A DNA stretch of 64,000 bases from Rhodobacteraceae bacterium 63075 (GCA_003417655.1 QVMW01000004.1:62001-126000), one strand, 5' to 3'; shown: positions 33,815 through 42,546, counted from the first letter of the stretch. Made by a program: numbers and translations. The notes: generated from the letters alone by a model not told the origin.

Positions 33815-35830
33815 TTGGACATTGCTGCCCTGCGCAAAGCCAACCCCGACCACTGGATGCGCGCCGCCGCCATCCGCGCCCTCACGCTCGATGCCGTCGC
33901 CGCGGCGAACTCGGGCCATTCCGGCATGCCCATGGGCATGGCCGATGTCGCCACCGTGCTCTTCGAGAAGCACCTCAAGTTCGACGCCAGCGCCCCGACC
34001 TGGCCCGACCGCGACCGCTTCATCCTGTCGGCAGGCCATGGCTCGATGCTGCTCTACTCGCTGCTTTACCTCTGCGGCGATGCGCAGATCACGCTGGACG
34101 AGATCCGCAACTTCCGCCAGCTCGGCGCGCGCACGGCGGGCCACCCCGAGAACTTCATGGCCGAGGCCATCGAGACGACGACCGGCCCGCTCGGGCAAGG
34201 CATCGCCAATGCCGTCGGCTTCGCCATGGCCGAGGAAATCCTGCGCGCCCGTTTCGGCAAGAAAGCCGTCGATCACCATACCTACGTGATCATGGGCGAC
34301 GGTTGCCTCATGGAAGGCATCAGCCAGGAAGCGATCACGCTCGCCGGCCGCCAGCGCCTCGGCAAGCTCATCGCCTTCTGGGACAACAACAACATCACGA
34401 TCGACGGCGAGGTCGGGCTTTCGGACCGCACCAACCAGGTCCAGCGGTTCAAGGCCGCCGGCTGGCACGTGATCGAGGTCGACGGGCATGACCCCGAGGC
34501 CATCGACGCGGCCATCACCAAGGCCAAGACCACCGCCAAGCCCTCGATGATCGCCTGCAAGACGCATATCGCCCTCGGCCACGCCGCGCAGGACACCTCC
34601 AAGGGCCACGGCGCGCTCACCGACGAAGACCAGCTCAAGGCCGCCAAGGACGCCTATGGCTGGGAGCATGGCCCCTTCGTCGTCCCCGAGGACATCAAGG
34701 CCCAGTGGGAAGAGATCGGCGCGCGCGGCGGCTCCGAGCGCGCAGCCTGGGAAGAGCGCTTCGCGGCGCTCTCCGAGCGCAAGCAGGCCGAGTTCAACCG
34801 GGCCCTTGCGCTGGAGGCGCCCAAGAAGCTCTCGGCGACGATCAAGGCGCTCAAGAAGCAGGTGAGCGAGAGCCAGCCCAAGGTCGCCACGCGCAAGGCC
34901 TCCGAGATGGTGCTCGAAGTCGTCAACCCGATCATGCCGGAGACGGTCGGCGGCTCGGCCGACCTCACCGGCTCCAACAACACCAGGACAGGCGATCTCG
35001 GCGTCTTCGACGTGGGCAGCCGCAAGGGCCGCTACATCTATTACGGCATCCGCGAGCACGGCATGGCCGCGGCGATGAACGGCATGGCGCTGCATGGCGG
35101 AATCCGCCCCTATGGCGGGACGTTCTTCACCTTCACCGACTACGCCCGCCCCTCCATGCGGCTGGCGGCGCTGATGAAGATCCCGACCGTCTTCGTGATG
35201 ACCCATGACAGTATCGGCGTCGGCGAGGACGGCCCCACCCACCAGCCCGTCGAGCACCTGGCGATCTGCCGCGCGACACCGGGCAGCTACACGTTCCGCC
35301 CGGCCGACACGGTCGAGACGGCGGAGGCCTGGGAGATCGCGCTGACCTCGAAGGAGACGCCGTCGGTTCTGGCGCTCTCGCGGCAGGGCCTGCCCACGGT
35401 GCGCCACGAGCACAAGCTGAAGAACCTCACCGCGCAGGGCGCCTACGTGCTCACTGAGGCCACCGGCAAGCGCCAGGCAATCCTGCTGGCGAGCGGCTCG
35501 GAAGTCTCGGTCGCGCTCGAGGCGCGGGCGATGCTCGAGGAGGCCGGGATCGGCACCCGCGTCGTCTCCATGCCCTGCTGGGAGCTTTTCGAGGCACAGG
35601 ACGAGGCCTATCGCCGCAAGGTCCTGCCCGCGGGCCCCGTGCGCGTGGCCGTCGAGGCCGGTGCACGGCTCGGCTGGGACCGCTGGCTGACGGGCGAGCG
35701 CGGAAAATCCGGCAAGGCTGGTTTCGTGGGCATGGAGCGCTTCGGCGCTTCCGCGCCGGCCGGCGATCTCTTCGAGCATTTCGGCATCACGGGCGAGAAC
35801 GTGGCGCAGGTGGTCAAGGACTTGCTCTGA
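33815..35830 (+). CDS. tkt: Transketolase
   Basis: A 671-residue thiamine-diphosphate enzyme of the pentose phosphate and Calvin-type sugar interconversions. The ThDP-binding motif is in [17 protein letters not shown] through AFWDNNN; the N-terminal [12 protein letters not shown] and the pyrimidine-domain [16 protein letters not shown] also match. The start is taken as the TTG at 33815 (product [14 protein letters not shown]), because AGAGGAT lies at ideal distance and this is the family N-terminus; a GTG 11 codons upstream lacks such support. A hairpin train and repeat copy B follow the stop. Confidence 0.95.
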   Translation: MDIAALRKANPDHWMRAAAIRALTLDAVAAANSGHSGMPMGMADVATVLFEKHLKFDASAPTWPDRDRFILSAGHGSMLLYSLLYLCGDAQITLDEIRNFRQLGARTAGHPENFMAEAIETTTGPLGQGIANAVGFAMAEEILRARFGKKAVDHHTYVIMGDGCLMEGISQEAITLAGRQRLGKLIAFWDNNNITIDGEVGLSDRTNQVQRFKAAGWHVIEVDGHDPEAIDAAITKAKTTAKPSMIACKTHIALGHAAQDTSKGHGALTDEDQLKAAKDAYGWEHGPFVVPEDIKAQWEEIGARGGSERAAWEERFAALSERKQAEFNRALALEAPKKLSATIKALKKQVSESQPKVATRKASEMVLEVVNPIMPETVGGSADLTGSNNTRTGDLGVFDVGSRKGRYIYYGIREHGMAAAMNGMALHGGIRPYGGTFFTFTDYARPSMRLAALMKIPTVFVMTHDSIGVGEDGPTHQPVEHLAICRATPGSYTFRPADTVETAEAWEIALTSKETPSVLALSRQGLPTVRHEHKLKNLTAQGAYVLTEATGKRQAILLASGSEVSVALEARAMLEEAGIGTRVVSMPCWELFEAQDEAYRRKVLPAGPVRVAVEAGARLGWDRWLTGERGKSGKAGFVGMERFGASAPAGDLFEHFGITGENVAQVVKDLL

Positions 35831-35841
35831 TCCGGTTTCGA

Positions 35842-35985
35842 ATGGCGCTGCGCGCCATCCGACCCGCTGGGGGAGCTCTGCTCCCCCAGACCCCCTCAAG
35901 CGCGTGGCGAAGCCACCGCGAGACCGTCAGCGTATCGCGAAGCGATGCGCGAGAGGTGGGATATTTTCAGCAAGAAAAAAGGCAG
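35842..35985 (+). repeat. Dispersed intergenic repeat, copy B, with hairpin train
   Basis: Four hairpins follow the transketolase stop: 35842-35848/35852-35858 (loop TGC), 35867-35876/35880-35889 (loop TCT), 35904-35908/35912-35916 (loop GAA) and 35930-35938/35942-35950 (loop GAA). From 35867 to 35985 the sequence is homologous to the minus strand of 9661-9774. Both copies keep the pairing of the last stem while changing the bases, and both retain a G-T pair on the same strand. The element lies in the sense orientation downstream of transketolase and convergent with the DUF808 gene. Confidence 0.85.
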
Positions 35986-36000
35986 GGTATTGCGACAGGG

Positions 36001-36951
36001 TCAGGCCCCTTTTGGCATGACGGCCTGCCAGAGCGGCGTGATCACCTTGAGGCCGATGGGCACGAGGACCAGCCCAAGGGCGATCCCGAAGACCCCGTCC
36101 ATCACCGCTGTCGCCAGCCAGTTCAGAAAGCCCGCCTTCGCCCCGGCGATCTGGTAGGCCGTCTGCTTGATCCAGTCGTAGGGGGCGGCGAGGCCCATCT
36201 CGTTGAGCGCGTGCAGGATGATCGCCCCGCCGACCCAGAGCATCGCGGCGGTGCCGACGATGGTGAGCAGCTTCAGAAAGCCGGGCATGGCCCGGACGAT
36301 CCCCTCGCCGAGGCGGCGCGTGAGCCCGAACCGACCGCGCTCGGCCATGTGCAGCCCGACATCGTCAGCTTTCACGATCAGCGCGACCGAGCCATAGACC
36401 GCCACGGTGATCATCACGGCCACGGCCGCGAGCGTGGCCGCTTCCATCCAGATGTTGCTCTTGGGGATCGCGGCAAGCGCGATGGTCATGATCTCGGCGG
36501 AGAGGATGAAATCGGTCTTGATGGCCCCCTTGGCGCGTTCCTCCTCGAGATGGGCCGGATCATCCGGGATCTGCGCCTCCTGGTGTGCATGGCTCACCCA
36601 GCCGAGCGCATGGGCGATCTTCTCGGCCCCTTCGAAACACAGATAGGCCCCGCCCAGCATCAGCAAGGGCGCGATCATCCACGGGGCAAAGCTGCTGAGC
36701 AGCAGCCCGGCGGGCAGAAGGAAGACCAGCTTGTTGATGATCGAGCCGCGGGCGATGCGCCAGATGATCGGCAGTTCGCGCTCGGGCGCGAAGCCGTGGA
36801 CGTATTTCGGCGTCACCGCCGCATCGTCGATCGCCGCGCCAGCGGCCTTCGCGCCCGCTTTCGCCGCCTGCCCGGCTATGTCGTCGACAGAGGCCGCCGC
36901 CACCTTGGCGATGGCCGCCACATCATCCAGAAGGGCCAGCAATCCGCTCAT
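36001..36951 (-). CDS. DUF808 family membrane protein (YedI-like)
   Basis: A 316-residue inner-membrane protein. The N-terminal MSGLLALLDDVAAIAKVAAASVDD and the following KAAGAAIDDAAVTPKYVHG are the DUF808/YedI signature. About six hydrophobic segments follow. The molecular function of the family is unknown. It is convergent with transketolase (separated by the repeat) and divergent from gap. There is nothing unusual in length or composition. Confidence 0.88.
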   Translation of the reverse strand: MSGLLALLDDVAAIAKVAAASVDDIAGQAAKAGAKAAGAAIDDAAVTPKYVHGFAPERELPIIWRIARGSIINKLVFLLPAGLLLSSFAPWMIAPLLMLGGAYLCFEGAEKIAHALGWVSHAHQEAQIPDDPAHLEEERAKGAIKTDFILSAEIMTIALAAIPKSNIWMEAATLAAVAVMITVAVYGSVALIVKADDVGLHMAERGRFGLTRRLGEGIVRAMPGFLKLLTIVGTAAMLWVGGAIILHALNEMGLAAPYDWIKQTAYQIAGAKAGFLNWLATAVMDGVFGIALGLVLVPIGLKVITPLWQAVMPKGA

Positions 36952-36993
36952 TCTCGTCTCCCCGCTCGGCTTGAACCTTGTCGCAGGCCAAGC

Positions 36994-37036
36994 GTTAGCG
37001 CAACCAGGGCAAGGGGGCCACAGGTTTATCGCTAAC
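36994..37036. promoter_or_regulatory. GTTAGCG inverted repeat between DUF808 and gap
   Basis: The 150-base divergent gap contains GTTAGCG at 36994-37000 and its inverted copy CGCTAAC at 37030-37036. Each is set in a partly palindromic context (GTTAGCGCAAC, ATCGCTAACA). The form resembles half-sites of LacI-family regulators, which control central carbon genes in Rhodobacter relatives. It lies 66-108 bases before the gap start codon. Confidence 0.45.
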
Positions 37037-37101
37037 AGCCCCTTCCCGCCCCTCCGGCTTCAAGCTAAGAGGCGCTGAGACACAGGCGCAAGGAGCAGCT
37101 C

Positions 37102-38100
37102 ATGACCATCACCGTCGGCATCAACGGGTTCGGCCGGATCGGCCGTTGCACACTTTCCCACATCGCAGCCTCGGGGCGCGAGGACGTGAAGGTCGTCAAG
37201 GTCAATGCCACCGGCCCGCTGGAGACGGCCGCGCACCTGATAAAGTATGACAGCGTGCATGGCCGCTTCCCGGGCGAGGTGACGATCGGTGAGGGATGGA
37301 TGGACCTCGGCCGCGGCAGGATGGAGATGTTCTCCACCTATGACATGGAAGAGCTCGACTGGTCGGGTGTCGATGTGGTGATGGAATGCACGGGCCAGTT
37401 CAACGATGGCGAGAAGGCAAAGGTGCATCTGGAGCGCGGCGCGCAGAAGGTTCTGCTCTCGGCACCGGGCAAGAATGTCGACAAGACGATCGTCTATGGC
37501 GTGAACACGGAGGCCCTCGAGGCCTCCGACCGGATGATCTCCAACGGCTCCTGCACCACGAACTGCCTCGCGCCGCTGGCCAAGGTGCTGAACGATGCCG
37601 TCGGGATCGAGAGCGGCATCATGACGACGATCCACGCCTATACGGGCGATCAGCCCACGCTCGACCGCCGCCACAAGGACCTCTACCGCGCCCGCGCCGC
37701 GGCCATGTCGATGATCCCCACCTCGACAGGCGCGGCCAAGGCGCTGGGCGAGGTGCTGCCCGAGCTCGCGGGCAAGCTCGACGGCTCGGCGATCCGCGTG
37801 CCCACACCGAACGTGAGCGCCGTGGACCTCACCTTCCAGGCCGGCAAGGACGTGACCGAAGCCGACATCAACGAGATCGTGCGCGCAGCCGCCGCCGGGC
37901 CCATGAAGGGCGTTCTGGGCTACGAGGATGCGCCGCTGGTCTCGACCGATTTCAACCATACCGAGGAAAGCTCGATCTTCGCCCCCGAGCAGACCAAGGT
38001 CGTCGGCAAGCGCCTCGTGCGCGTGCTGGCCTGGTATGACAACGAATGGGGCTTTAGCTGCCGCATGGCCGATGTCGCCGCCGCGATGGGCCGGATGTAA
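37102..38100 (+). CDS. gap: Glyceraldehyde-3-phosphate dehydrogenase
   Basis: A 332-residue GAPDH of the type I phosphorylating class. The NAD-binding N-terminus is VGINGFGRIGRC and the active-site cysteine is in SNGSCTTNCLAPL near residue 150. Phosphate-binding and S-loop segments follow (PTSTGAAKALGEVLPELAGKL, WYDNEWGFSCRM). It interconverts glyceraldehyde-3-phosphate and 1,3-bisphosphoglycerate in the cytoplasm. AGGAGCAGCTC precedes the ATG. A strong intrinsic terminator follows. Whether this is the glycolytic or a gluconeogenic copy cannot be told here. Confidence 0.95.
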   Translation: MTITVGINGFGRIGRCTLSHIAASGREDVKVVKVNATGPLETAAHLIKYDSVHGRFPGEVTIGEGWMDLGRGRMEMFSTYDMEELDWSGVDVVMECTGQFNDGEKAKVHLERGAQKVLLSAPGKNVDKTIVYGVNTEALEASDRMISNGSCTTNCLAPLAKVLNDAVGIESGIMTTIHAYTGDQPTLDRRHKDLYRARAAAMSMIPTSTGAAKALGEVLPELAGKLDGSAIRVPTPNVSAVDLTFQAGKDVTEADINEIVRAAAAGPMKGVLGYEDAPLVSTDFNHTEESSIFAPEQTKVVGKRLVRVLAWYDNEWGFSCRMADVAAAMGRM

Positions 38101-38122
38101 GGCCTACGCCCAGAAGCTTCGA

Positions 38123-38154
38123 AGCCCGGCCGCCCCCGGCGCGCCGGGCTTTTT
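38123..38154 (+). terminator. Intrinsic terminator of gap
   Basis: AGCCCGGC at 38123-38130 pairs perfectly with GCCGGGCT at 38143-38150, and the T run extends to 38154. This is a textbook rho-independent terminator 22 bases after the gap stop, so the following PepSY cluster needs its own promoter. Confidence 0.9.
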
Positions 38155-38337
38155 CGTGCCCGCACTCGGCGAATTGCCGCTCTGAACTTCGGTTATAGAG
38201 GCGCGCCCATAACCCTTGAGTTCCATGGCCCGTCAGGCCTGCCGGCTCTAGGTCTGTCTCAACGCGGCCATGATGACCCGCGGGAAAACTCACTTCTTCC
38301 GGCCCCTGACCGGGCCGCCCAACCGAAAGGACAGACC

Positions 38338-38592
38338 ATGAAACGCATCATCGCTCCACTCACGAGCCTCGCCCTCGCCCTCGGCGCAAGCGCCGCAGCC
38401 GCCTCCGACGGGGCCGTTCCGGCTGATATCAAGGACAAGATCACCGAGCAGCTCACGCAGGACGGCTACGAGCTCCGCAAGGTCGAGATGGAAGACGGCG
38501 CCTACGAAGCCTACGCGCTCAAGGACGGCAAGCGCTACGAGATCTACTTCAACGCCAATCTCGAGATCACCCGCACCAAGCAGGACGACTGA
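38338..38592 (+). CDS. Exported PepSY-domain protein
   Basis: An 84-residue protein with a signal peptide (MKRIIAPLTSLALALGASAAAA) and one short PepSY-like domain. The pattern is IKDKITEQLTQDGYELRKV, then a strand ending YEIYFNANLEITRTKQ. Small PepSY proteins are periplasmic and often sit beside two-component systems or cytochrome b561 genes, as here. It may act as an inhibitor or sensor in the envelope. GAAAGGACAGACC precedes the ATG. The b561 gene follows after 66 bases. Confidence 0.85.
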   Translation: MKRIIAPLTSLALALGASAAAASDGAVPADIKDKITEQLTQDGYELRKVEMEDGAYEAYALKDGKRYEIYFNANLEITRTKQDD

Positions 38593-38658
38593 TCCTTCAA
38601 GCGATGCAACCCCACGCGGCCCCCGGGGCGGCGCGGCCCTTTCCCGAAAGGACGACAC

Positions 38659-39198
38659 ATGACCAGCATCAAGGTCTGGGATCCGTTCATCCGTATCTTC
38701 CACTGGTCGCTCGCGGCCGGGTTCGTCGCCAACGCCCTCATCATCGAGGACGAGAGCAAGCTGCACGAACAGGTTGGCTATGTCGTCATGGCGCTTCTGG
38801 CCGCGCGCATCTTCTGGGGTCTGATCGGCCCGCACACGGCGCGCTTCGCCGCCTTCTGGCCACGCGGTGCCAGTATCCGCGAGCAGATCACCGACATGGC
38901 CACGCACCGCCGCCGCGCGCATCTGGGCCATTCGCCCCTCGGCGCGCTGATGATTTTCAACCTCATCGCCACCCTCGGCGCGATCGGGGCGACAGGCTAC
39001 ATGATGACCACCGACATGTTCTGGGGCGTGGACTGGGTCGAAGAAACCCATGAAGCTCTGGTGAACTGGGCCTGGTTCTCCATTGCCCTGCACGTCTCGG
39101 CCGTGATCTGGGAAAGCCGCCGCACCGGCGTCAACTTGCCGCGCGCGATGATAACAGGTCGCAAGCGCATCCCCGACACGCTAAACTTGGTGAAATGA
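38659..39198 (+). CDS. Cytochrome b561-type membrane protein
   Basis: A 179-residue four-helix protein of the bacterial cytochrome b561 / Ni-Fe-hydrogenase cytochrome b family. Four histidines in the expected positions, His15 (FHWSL), His36 (LHEQVG), His131 (THEALV) and His145 (LHVSAV), can bind two b-type hemes. It would move electrons across or within the inner membrane, between quinol and a periplasmic partner. GAAAGGACGACAC precedes the ATG. Its TGA overlaps the start of the LuxR-type gene (ATGA at 39195-39198), coupling translation of the two. Confidence 0.87.
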   Translation: MTSIKVWDPFIRIFHWSLAAGFVANALIIEDESKLHEQVGYVVMALLAARIFWGLIGPHTARFAAFWPRGASIREQITDMATHRRRAHLGHSPLGALMIFNLIATLGAIGATGYMMTTDMFWGVDWVEETHEALVNWAWFSIALHVSAVIWESRRTGVNLPRAMITGRKRIPDTLNLVK

Positions 39199-39755
39199 AA
39201 AGTCGCATTTCAGATCGGCCTGCCCTCCTGCTCGGGCTTATTGCGGCGCAATCTCTCTGCGCCGCCTTCTTCCTTTGGGACGTGATCGTCGATGCCCGGC
39301 CCGAAGGCCTCGGCGCGCTGACCAACCTGCATATCACGATCGAAGCGCTGGCCGCGGTCGGTCTGATCTCGGCCATCGTCTTCGAGACACGCTACCTGCT
39401 GCGCCTTCTGGGGCGCAACGCGCATCTGGAACAGCAGGTCTCCATCGCCGCCGGGGCCTTTCACGAGATCATCAGCGCATATTTCGACGACTGGAAGCTG
39501 ACCCCGTCCGAGCGCGATGTGGCCCTGTTCTCCATCAAGGGATTCACCATAGCCGAAATCGCCCGCCTGCGCGGATCGGCGGAAGGGACGGTGAAATCAC
39601 AGCTCAACGCCGTTTACGGCAAGGCTGGCGTCTCGGGGCGCGGCGCGCTTCTCGGCCTGCTCATCGACGATCTGCTCAATGCGCCTGTCATGGACGCGCA
39701 AGACGGCGCACCGCAGGGCGCAGCGCCTTCGGCCGCGCAACACCTTGCCGGGTGA
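39195..39755 (+). CDS. Membrane-tethered LuxR-type transcriptional regulator
   Basis: A 186-residue protein with two N-terminal membrane helices (about 9-29 and 43-63). A linker and a C-terminal LuxR/GerE winged helix follow (about 100-165: LTPSERDVALFSIKGFTIAEIARL, recognition helix SAEGTVKSQLNAVYGKAG). There is no receiver domain. The regulator would sit in the inner membrane and contact DNA from there. Its start overlaps the cytochrome b561 gene by four bases, which suggests it senses the redox state of that protein or of the envelope; that is inference from context. Confidence 0.87.
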   Translation: MKSRISDRPALLLGLIAAQSLCAAFFLWDVIVDARPEGLGALTNLHITIEALAAVGLISAIVFETRYLLRLLGRNAHLEQQVSIAAGAFHEIISAYFDDWKLTPSERDVALFSIKGFTIAEIARLRGSAEGTVKSQLNAVYGKAGVSGRGALLGLLIDDLLNAPVMDAQDGAPQGAAPSAAQHLAG

Positions 39756-39825
39756 CCGCCACACTTGCACCGGCCCTGCCTCTCGGGCATACCCATTTTG
39801 ACTCTCCTTCTCGACGGGGCAGCCC

Positions 39826-39969
39826 ATGAACACCCAGATCGCGATCGGCCTTGGCCTTGCCCTCGTCGCCCTGTTCGGTCTCGACGGCGGCCTCAATGAC
39901 TGGCAGGCCACGATCTTCACCGCCAGGAAGGGCACCGACCTGATCGAATGGCTGGCCTTCTGGAGGTGA
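39826..39969 (+). CDS. Small single-span membrane protein of 47 residues
   Basis: This short ORF runs from the ATG at 39826 to the TGA at 39967-39969. The product has one hydrophobic helix (IAIGLGLALVALFGL) and an amphipathic tail ending EWLAFWR. CGGGGCAGCCC before the ATG gives a weak ribosome-binding site. Similar tiny proteins near gap genes are known in Rhodobacteraceae and are sometimes mislabelled as glyceraldehyde-3-phosphate dehydrogenase. It is probably the last gene of the PepSY/b561/LuxR cluster. The function is unknown. Confidence 0.65.
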   Translation: MNTQIAIGLGLALVALFGLDGGLNDWQATIFTARKGTDLIEWLAFWR

Positions 39970-40076
39970 GCGGAAAAGGACGCAAATCGCACAAAAGGCG
40001 ACGCTGCAGCGCAGCATGAGCTGCGCCCGGGCTGCTATGAAGAGTCCAAACCCCTCGATCATCGGACGCACATGAC

Positions 40077-41333
40077 ATGACCAACGTCTATGCAGGCATC
40101 TGGGCCCTGCTTGTCGGCATCACCTTCATCATGCTCGGCAACGGCATGCATTTCACGCTCATCGGCCTGCGCGGCGGGATCGAGGGCTTCTCGGCGGCCG
40201 AGCTTGCCGTGGTCACCTCGGGCTATTTCGTCGGCTTCCTGTCGGGCGCGCGGCTCGCCCCGGAGCTTATCCGCCGCGTCGGCCATGTGCGCGTCTTCGC
40301 CGCGCTGGGCAGCTTCATGTCCGCCGGCCTCATCGCCTTCACGCTGGTGGCCGAGCCCTGGGCCTGGACGATCCTGCGGATCATCGTGGGCTTTTGCATG
40401 TCCGGCATCTACGTGACGGCGGAAAGCTGGCTCAACGCCTCGGCCACGAACGAGACCCGCGGCAAGATCCTCTCGGCCTACATGGTCTGCCAGACCCTCG
40501 GGATCATCGGCGCGCAGGGGCTGCTCACCTTCGGCGATGCGGCCACGGCCTCGCTCTTCATCGGGGCCTCGATCCTCGTGTCGATCTCCTTCGGCCCGAT
40601 CCTGCTCTCGGTCACGCCGACCCCCGCCGCCGAGGTCACCCGCCCGATGGCGCTCAGAGCGCTTTTCCGCGGCTCTCCGCTGGGCACGGTCGGCATCTTC
40701 CTTCTGGGCACGGTCTATGCCACGCAATCGGGCATGGGCGCGGTCTACGGCTCGCAGATCGGCCTCACCGCCGAGCAGATCGCCCTTTTCGTGGCCATGC
40801 TCTTCGCCGGCGCGCTCGTGCTGCAATTTCCCATCGGCTGGCTCTCCGACCGGGTCGACCGCCGGTTGATCATCCTGATCACGGCGAGTTTCGGAGCGGC
40901 CTTCTGCGGGCTCGGCCTGGTCGGAGAGGCCAATGTCACGCTCCTGATGGCCGCCGCCTTTCTCGCCGGCGGGGTGACGACACCGCTCTACGCGCTCATC
41001 CTGGCCTATACCAACGACGCCCTGCCGCCCGAGGACATGCCCGCCGCCTCCGGCGGGATGGTGCTCACCTTCGGCATCGGGGCGATTCTCGGCCCGCTCC
41101 TCGCCGGTTGGGCGATGCAGGCTCTGGGCGCCGGGGCGTTCTGGGGTGTTCTGGCCATGACCTTCGCCAGTATCGCGCTCTATTGCGGCTACCGGATGAC
41201 GCAGCGCACGGCCCCGGTCGCGCCGGAAGATACCGAAAGCTATCTCGGCGTCCTGCCGACGGCCTCGCCGCTGGCCGTCGAGGCGGCGGGCGCATGGTCC
41301 GCCGACCAGGCCGAGGACGACTTCGCGAGCTGA
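40077..41333 (+). CDS. Major facilitator superfamily transporter, paralogue 1
   Basis: A 418-residue MFS transporter with twelve predicted membrane helices and a short acidic tail. The family A-motif region is visible as LIRRVGHVRVFAALGS and again as GWLSDRVDRRLIILI in the second half. YVTAESWLNASATNETRGK is a strong match to the YcaD-like group of MFS proteins. The substrate is unknown. A clear paralogue lies at 59726-60979 on the other strand, with the same motifs and tail. An intrinsic terminator follows the stop. Confidence 0.88.
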   Translation: MTNVYAGIWALLVGITFIMLGNGMHFTLIGLRGGIEGFSAAELAVVTSGYFVGFLSGARLAPELIRRVGHVRVFAALGSFMSAGLIAFTLVAEPWAWTILRIIVGFCMSGIYVTAESWLNASATNETRGKILSAYMVCQTLGIIGAQGLLTFGDAATASLFIGASILVSISFGPILLSVTPTPAAEVTRPMALRALFRGSPLGTVGIFLLGTVYATQSGMGAVYGSQIGLTAEQIALFVAMLFAGALVLQFPIGWLSDRVDRRLIILITASFGAAFCGLGLVGEANVTLLMAAAFLAGGVTTPLYALILAYTNDALPPEDMPAASGGMVLTFGIGAILGPLLAGWAMQALGAGAFWGVLAMTFASIALYCGYRMTQRTAPVAPEDTESYLGVLPTASPLAVEAAGAWSADQAEDDFAS

Positions 41334-41374
41334 GCCTCGCGCGCCCTGCTACCGACTTATCAAGGTTAATATGT

Positions 41375-41482
41375 CCGCGTTAACCTTTCACGAGGCACCG
41401 CGCGCTGCACGGGAGGGTGCACCAGGGGGTGTACAGGATGTCACCCCCCTTTTTCGGGGTTAACAGCGAAAGGTTAACGCGG
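41375..41482. repeat. 15-base perfect inverted repeat around the MFS terminator
   Basis: CCGCGTTAACCTTTC at 41375-41389 is exactly inverted at 41468-41482, 78 bases apart. Additional AAGGTTAA and GGGTTAAC copies sit at 41362-41369 and 41457-41464, so TTAA occurs in two pairs with a 10-base spacing in each. The MFS terminator lies in the spacer. The region separates the convergent MFS and coaD genes. Confidence 0.7.
41425..41454 (+). terminator. Intrinsic terminator of the MFS gene
   Basis: GGGGGTG at 41425-41431 pairs with CACCCCC at 41442-41448, with a 10-base loop, and a run of five T residues ends at 41454. It lies about 90 bases after the MFS stop. Confidence 0.8.
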
Positions 41483-41488
41483 CGCGCG

Positions 41489-41986
41489 TCAGCTCTTGCC
41501 CAGCTTTTCGAGCAGCCGCGCCTTGACCGTCGGGGTGACGAATGTGCTGATGTCACCATCGAGCCGCGCGATTTCCTTGACCAGTTTCGAGGCGATAGCC
41601 TGGTGGTTGAGATCGGCCATAAGGAAGACCGTCTCGATCGAGCTGTCCATCGCCCTATTCATGCCAACCATCTGATATTCATACTCGAAATCCGTCACCG
41701 CCCGCAGGCCGCGAACGATGATCTGGGCGCCGACATCCTTGGCGCAATCAATCAGCAGGTTCTCGAAAGGATGCGCGACGATCTCCGTGCCCGTCTCCCG
41801 CGAGAGCGCGGCGCACTCCGCTTCAATCATTTCGACACGTTCTTCGAGTGTAAACAGCGGGCCCTTGTCACGGTTGATCGCCACCCCGATCACCAGCCGG
41901 TCCACCAGCGCCGCACCGCGCTTGATGATGTCGAGATGCCCGAGCGTGATCGGATCGAAGGTGCCGGGATACAGACCGATGCGCAT
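41489..41986 (-). CDS. coaD: Phosphopantetheine adenylyltransferase
   Basis: A 165-residue CoaD that joins ATP and 4-phosphopantetheine in coenzyme A synthesis. The nucleotidyltransferase TxGH motif is in GLYPGTFDPITLGHLDII. IIVRGLRAVTDFEYEYQM and the C-terminal SKLVKEIARLDGDIS segment complete the family pattern. The ATG at 41986 has GAGG upstream and gives the normal length; the frame is open a further 16 codons without support. It converges with the MFS gene. Confidence 0.95.
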   Translation of the reverse strand: MRIGLYPGTFDPITLGHLDIIKRGAALVDRLVIGVAINRDKGPLFTLEERVEMIEAECAALSRETGTEIVAHPFENLLIDCAKDVGAQIIVRGLRAVTDFEYEYQMVGMNRAMDSSIETVFLMADLNHQAIASKLVKEIARLDGDISTFVTPTVKARLLEKLGKS

Positions 41987-42063
41987 GGGAGCCTCGCTTT
42001 GTGGACGCAACATTGTTTCGCTGCATTGCGGCAAAACGCAATCTCATGTCAAGGGAAAACCCC

Positions 42064-42498
42064 TCAATGGCCCATGATCATGCCCTGGAGCGCGTCCTTC
42101 TCCAAGGCCAGTTCCTCGAGCCGCGCCTTGACCACGTCGCCGATGGTCACGATGCCGACGAGCTTGCCATCCTCGATCACCGGCATGTGCCGGAAGCGCC
42201 CGTTGGTCATCTGTTCGAGCACCGCATCGGCGCTGTCGCTTTTCGAGCAGCTCACGGGGTTGCGCGTCATCAGATCGCCCACCGTCTCCTGAAGGCAGAC
42301 CGCCCCGCGCAGCGCGAGGCTGCGGACGATGTCGCGCTCCGAAAGGATCCCGACGACCGTCTCGCCATCTTCCGAAACGATCAGCCCGCCGATCCGCCGC
42401 TCCGCAAGCGTGTCGGCCGCGTCGGCGATGGAGCTGCCGGCCTTGACGGTGGTCACCGCGCCGCCGCCTTTGGATTTCAGGATCTGTTGTACGAGCAT
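42064..42498 (-). CDS. CBS-domain pair protein
   Basis: A 144-residue protein made only of two CBS domains (about 5-65 and 75-140): VVGILSERDIVRSLALRG in the first and RHMPVIEDGKLVGIVTIGDVV in the second. CBS pairs bind adenine nucleotides and control partner proteins or channels in response to energy state. No partner is fused or obvious next door. AAGGGAGAGCC precedes the ATG. It lies between coaD and the LysR gene on the same strand. Confidence 0.9.
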   Translation of the reverse strand: MLVQQILKSKGGGAVTTVKAGSSIADAADTLAERRIGGLIVSEDGETVVGILSERDIVRSLALRGAVCLQETVGDLMTRNPVSCSKSDSADAVLEQMTNGRFRHMPVIEDGKLVGIVTIGDVVKARLEELALEKDALQGMIMGH

Positions 42499-42546
42499 GA
42501 CGGCTCTCCCTTTTTCCGATCAGCGTGGCGCGCGATTCGCGTCCTG

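Noticed and set aside
41360..41480. CtrA binding sites near coaD
   Set aside because: The TTAA pairs here are spaced by 10 bases, not the 7 of the CtrA consensus.
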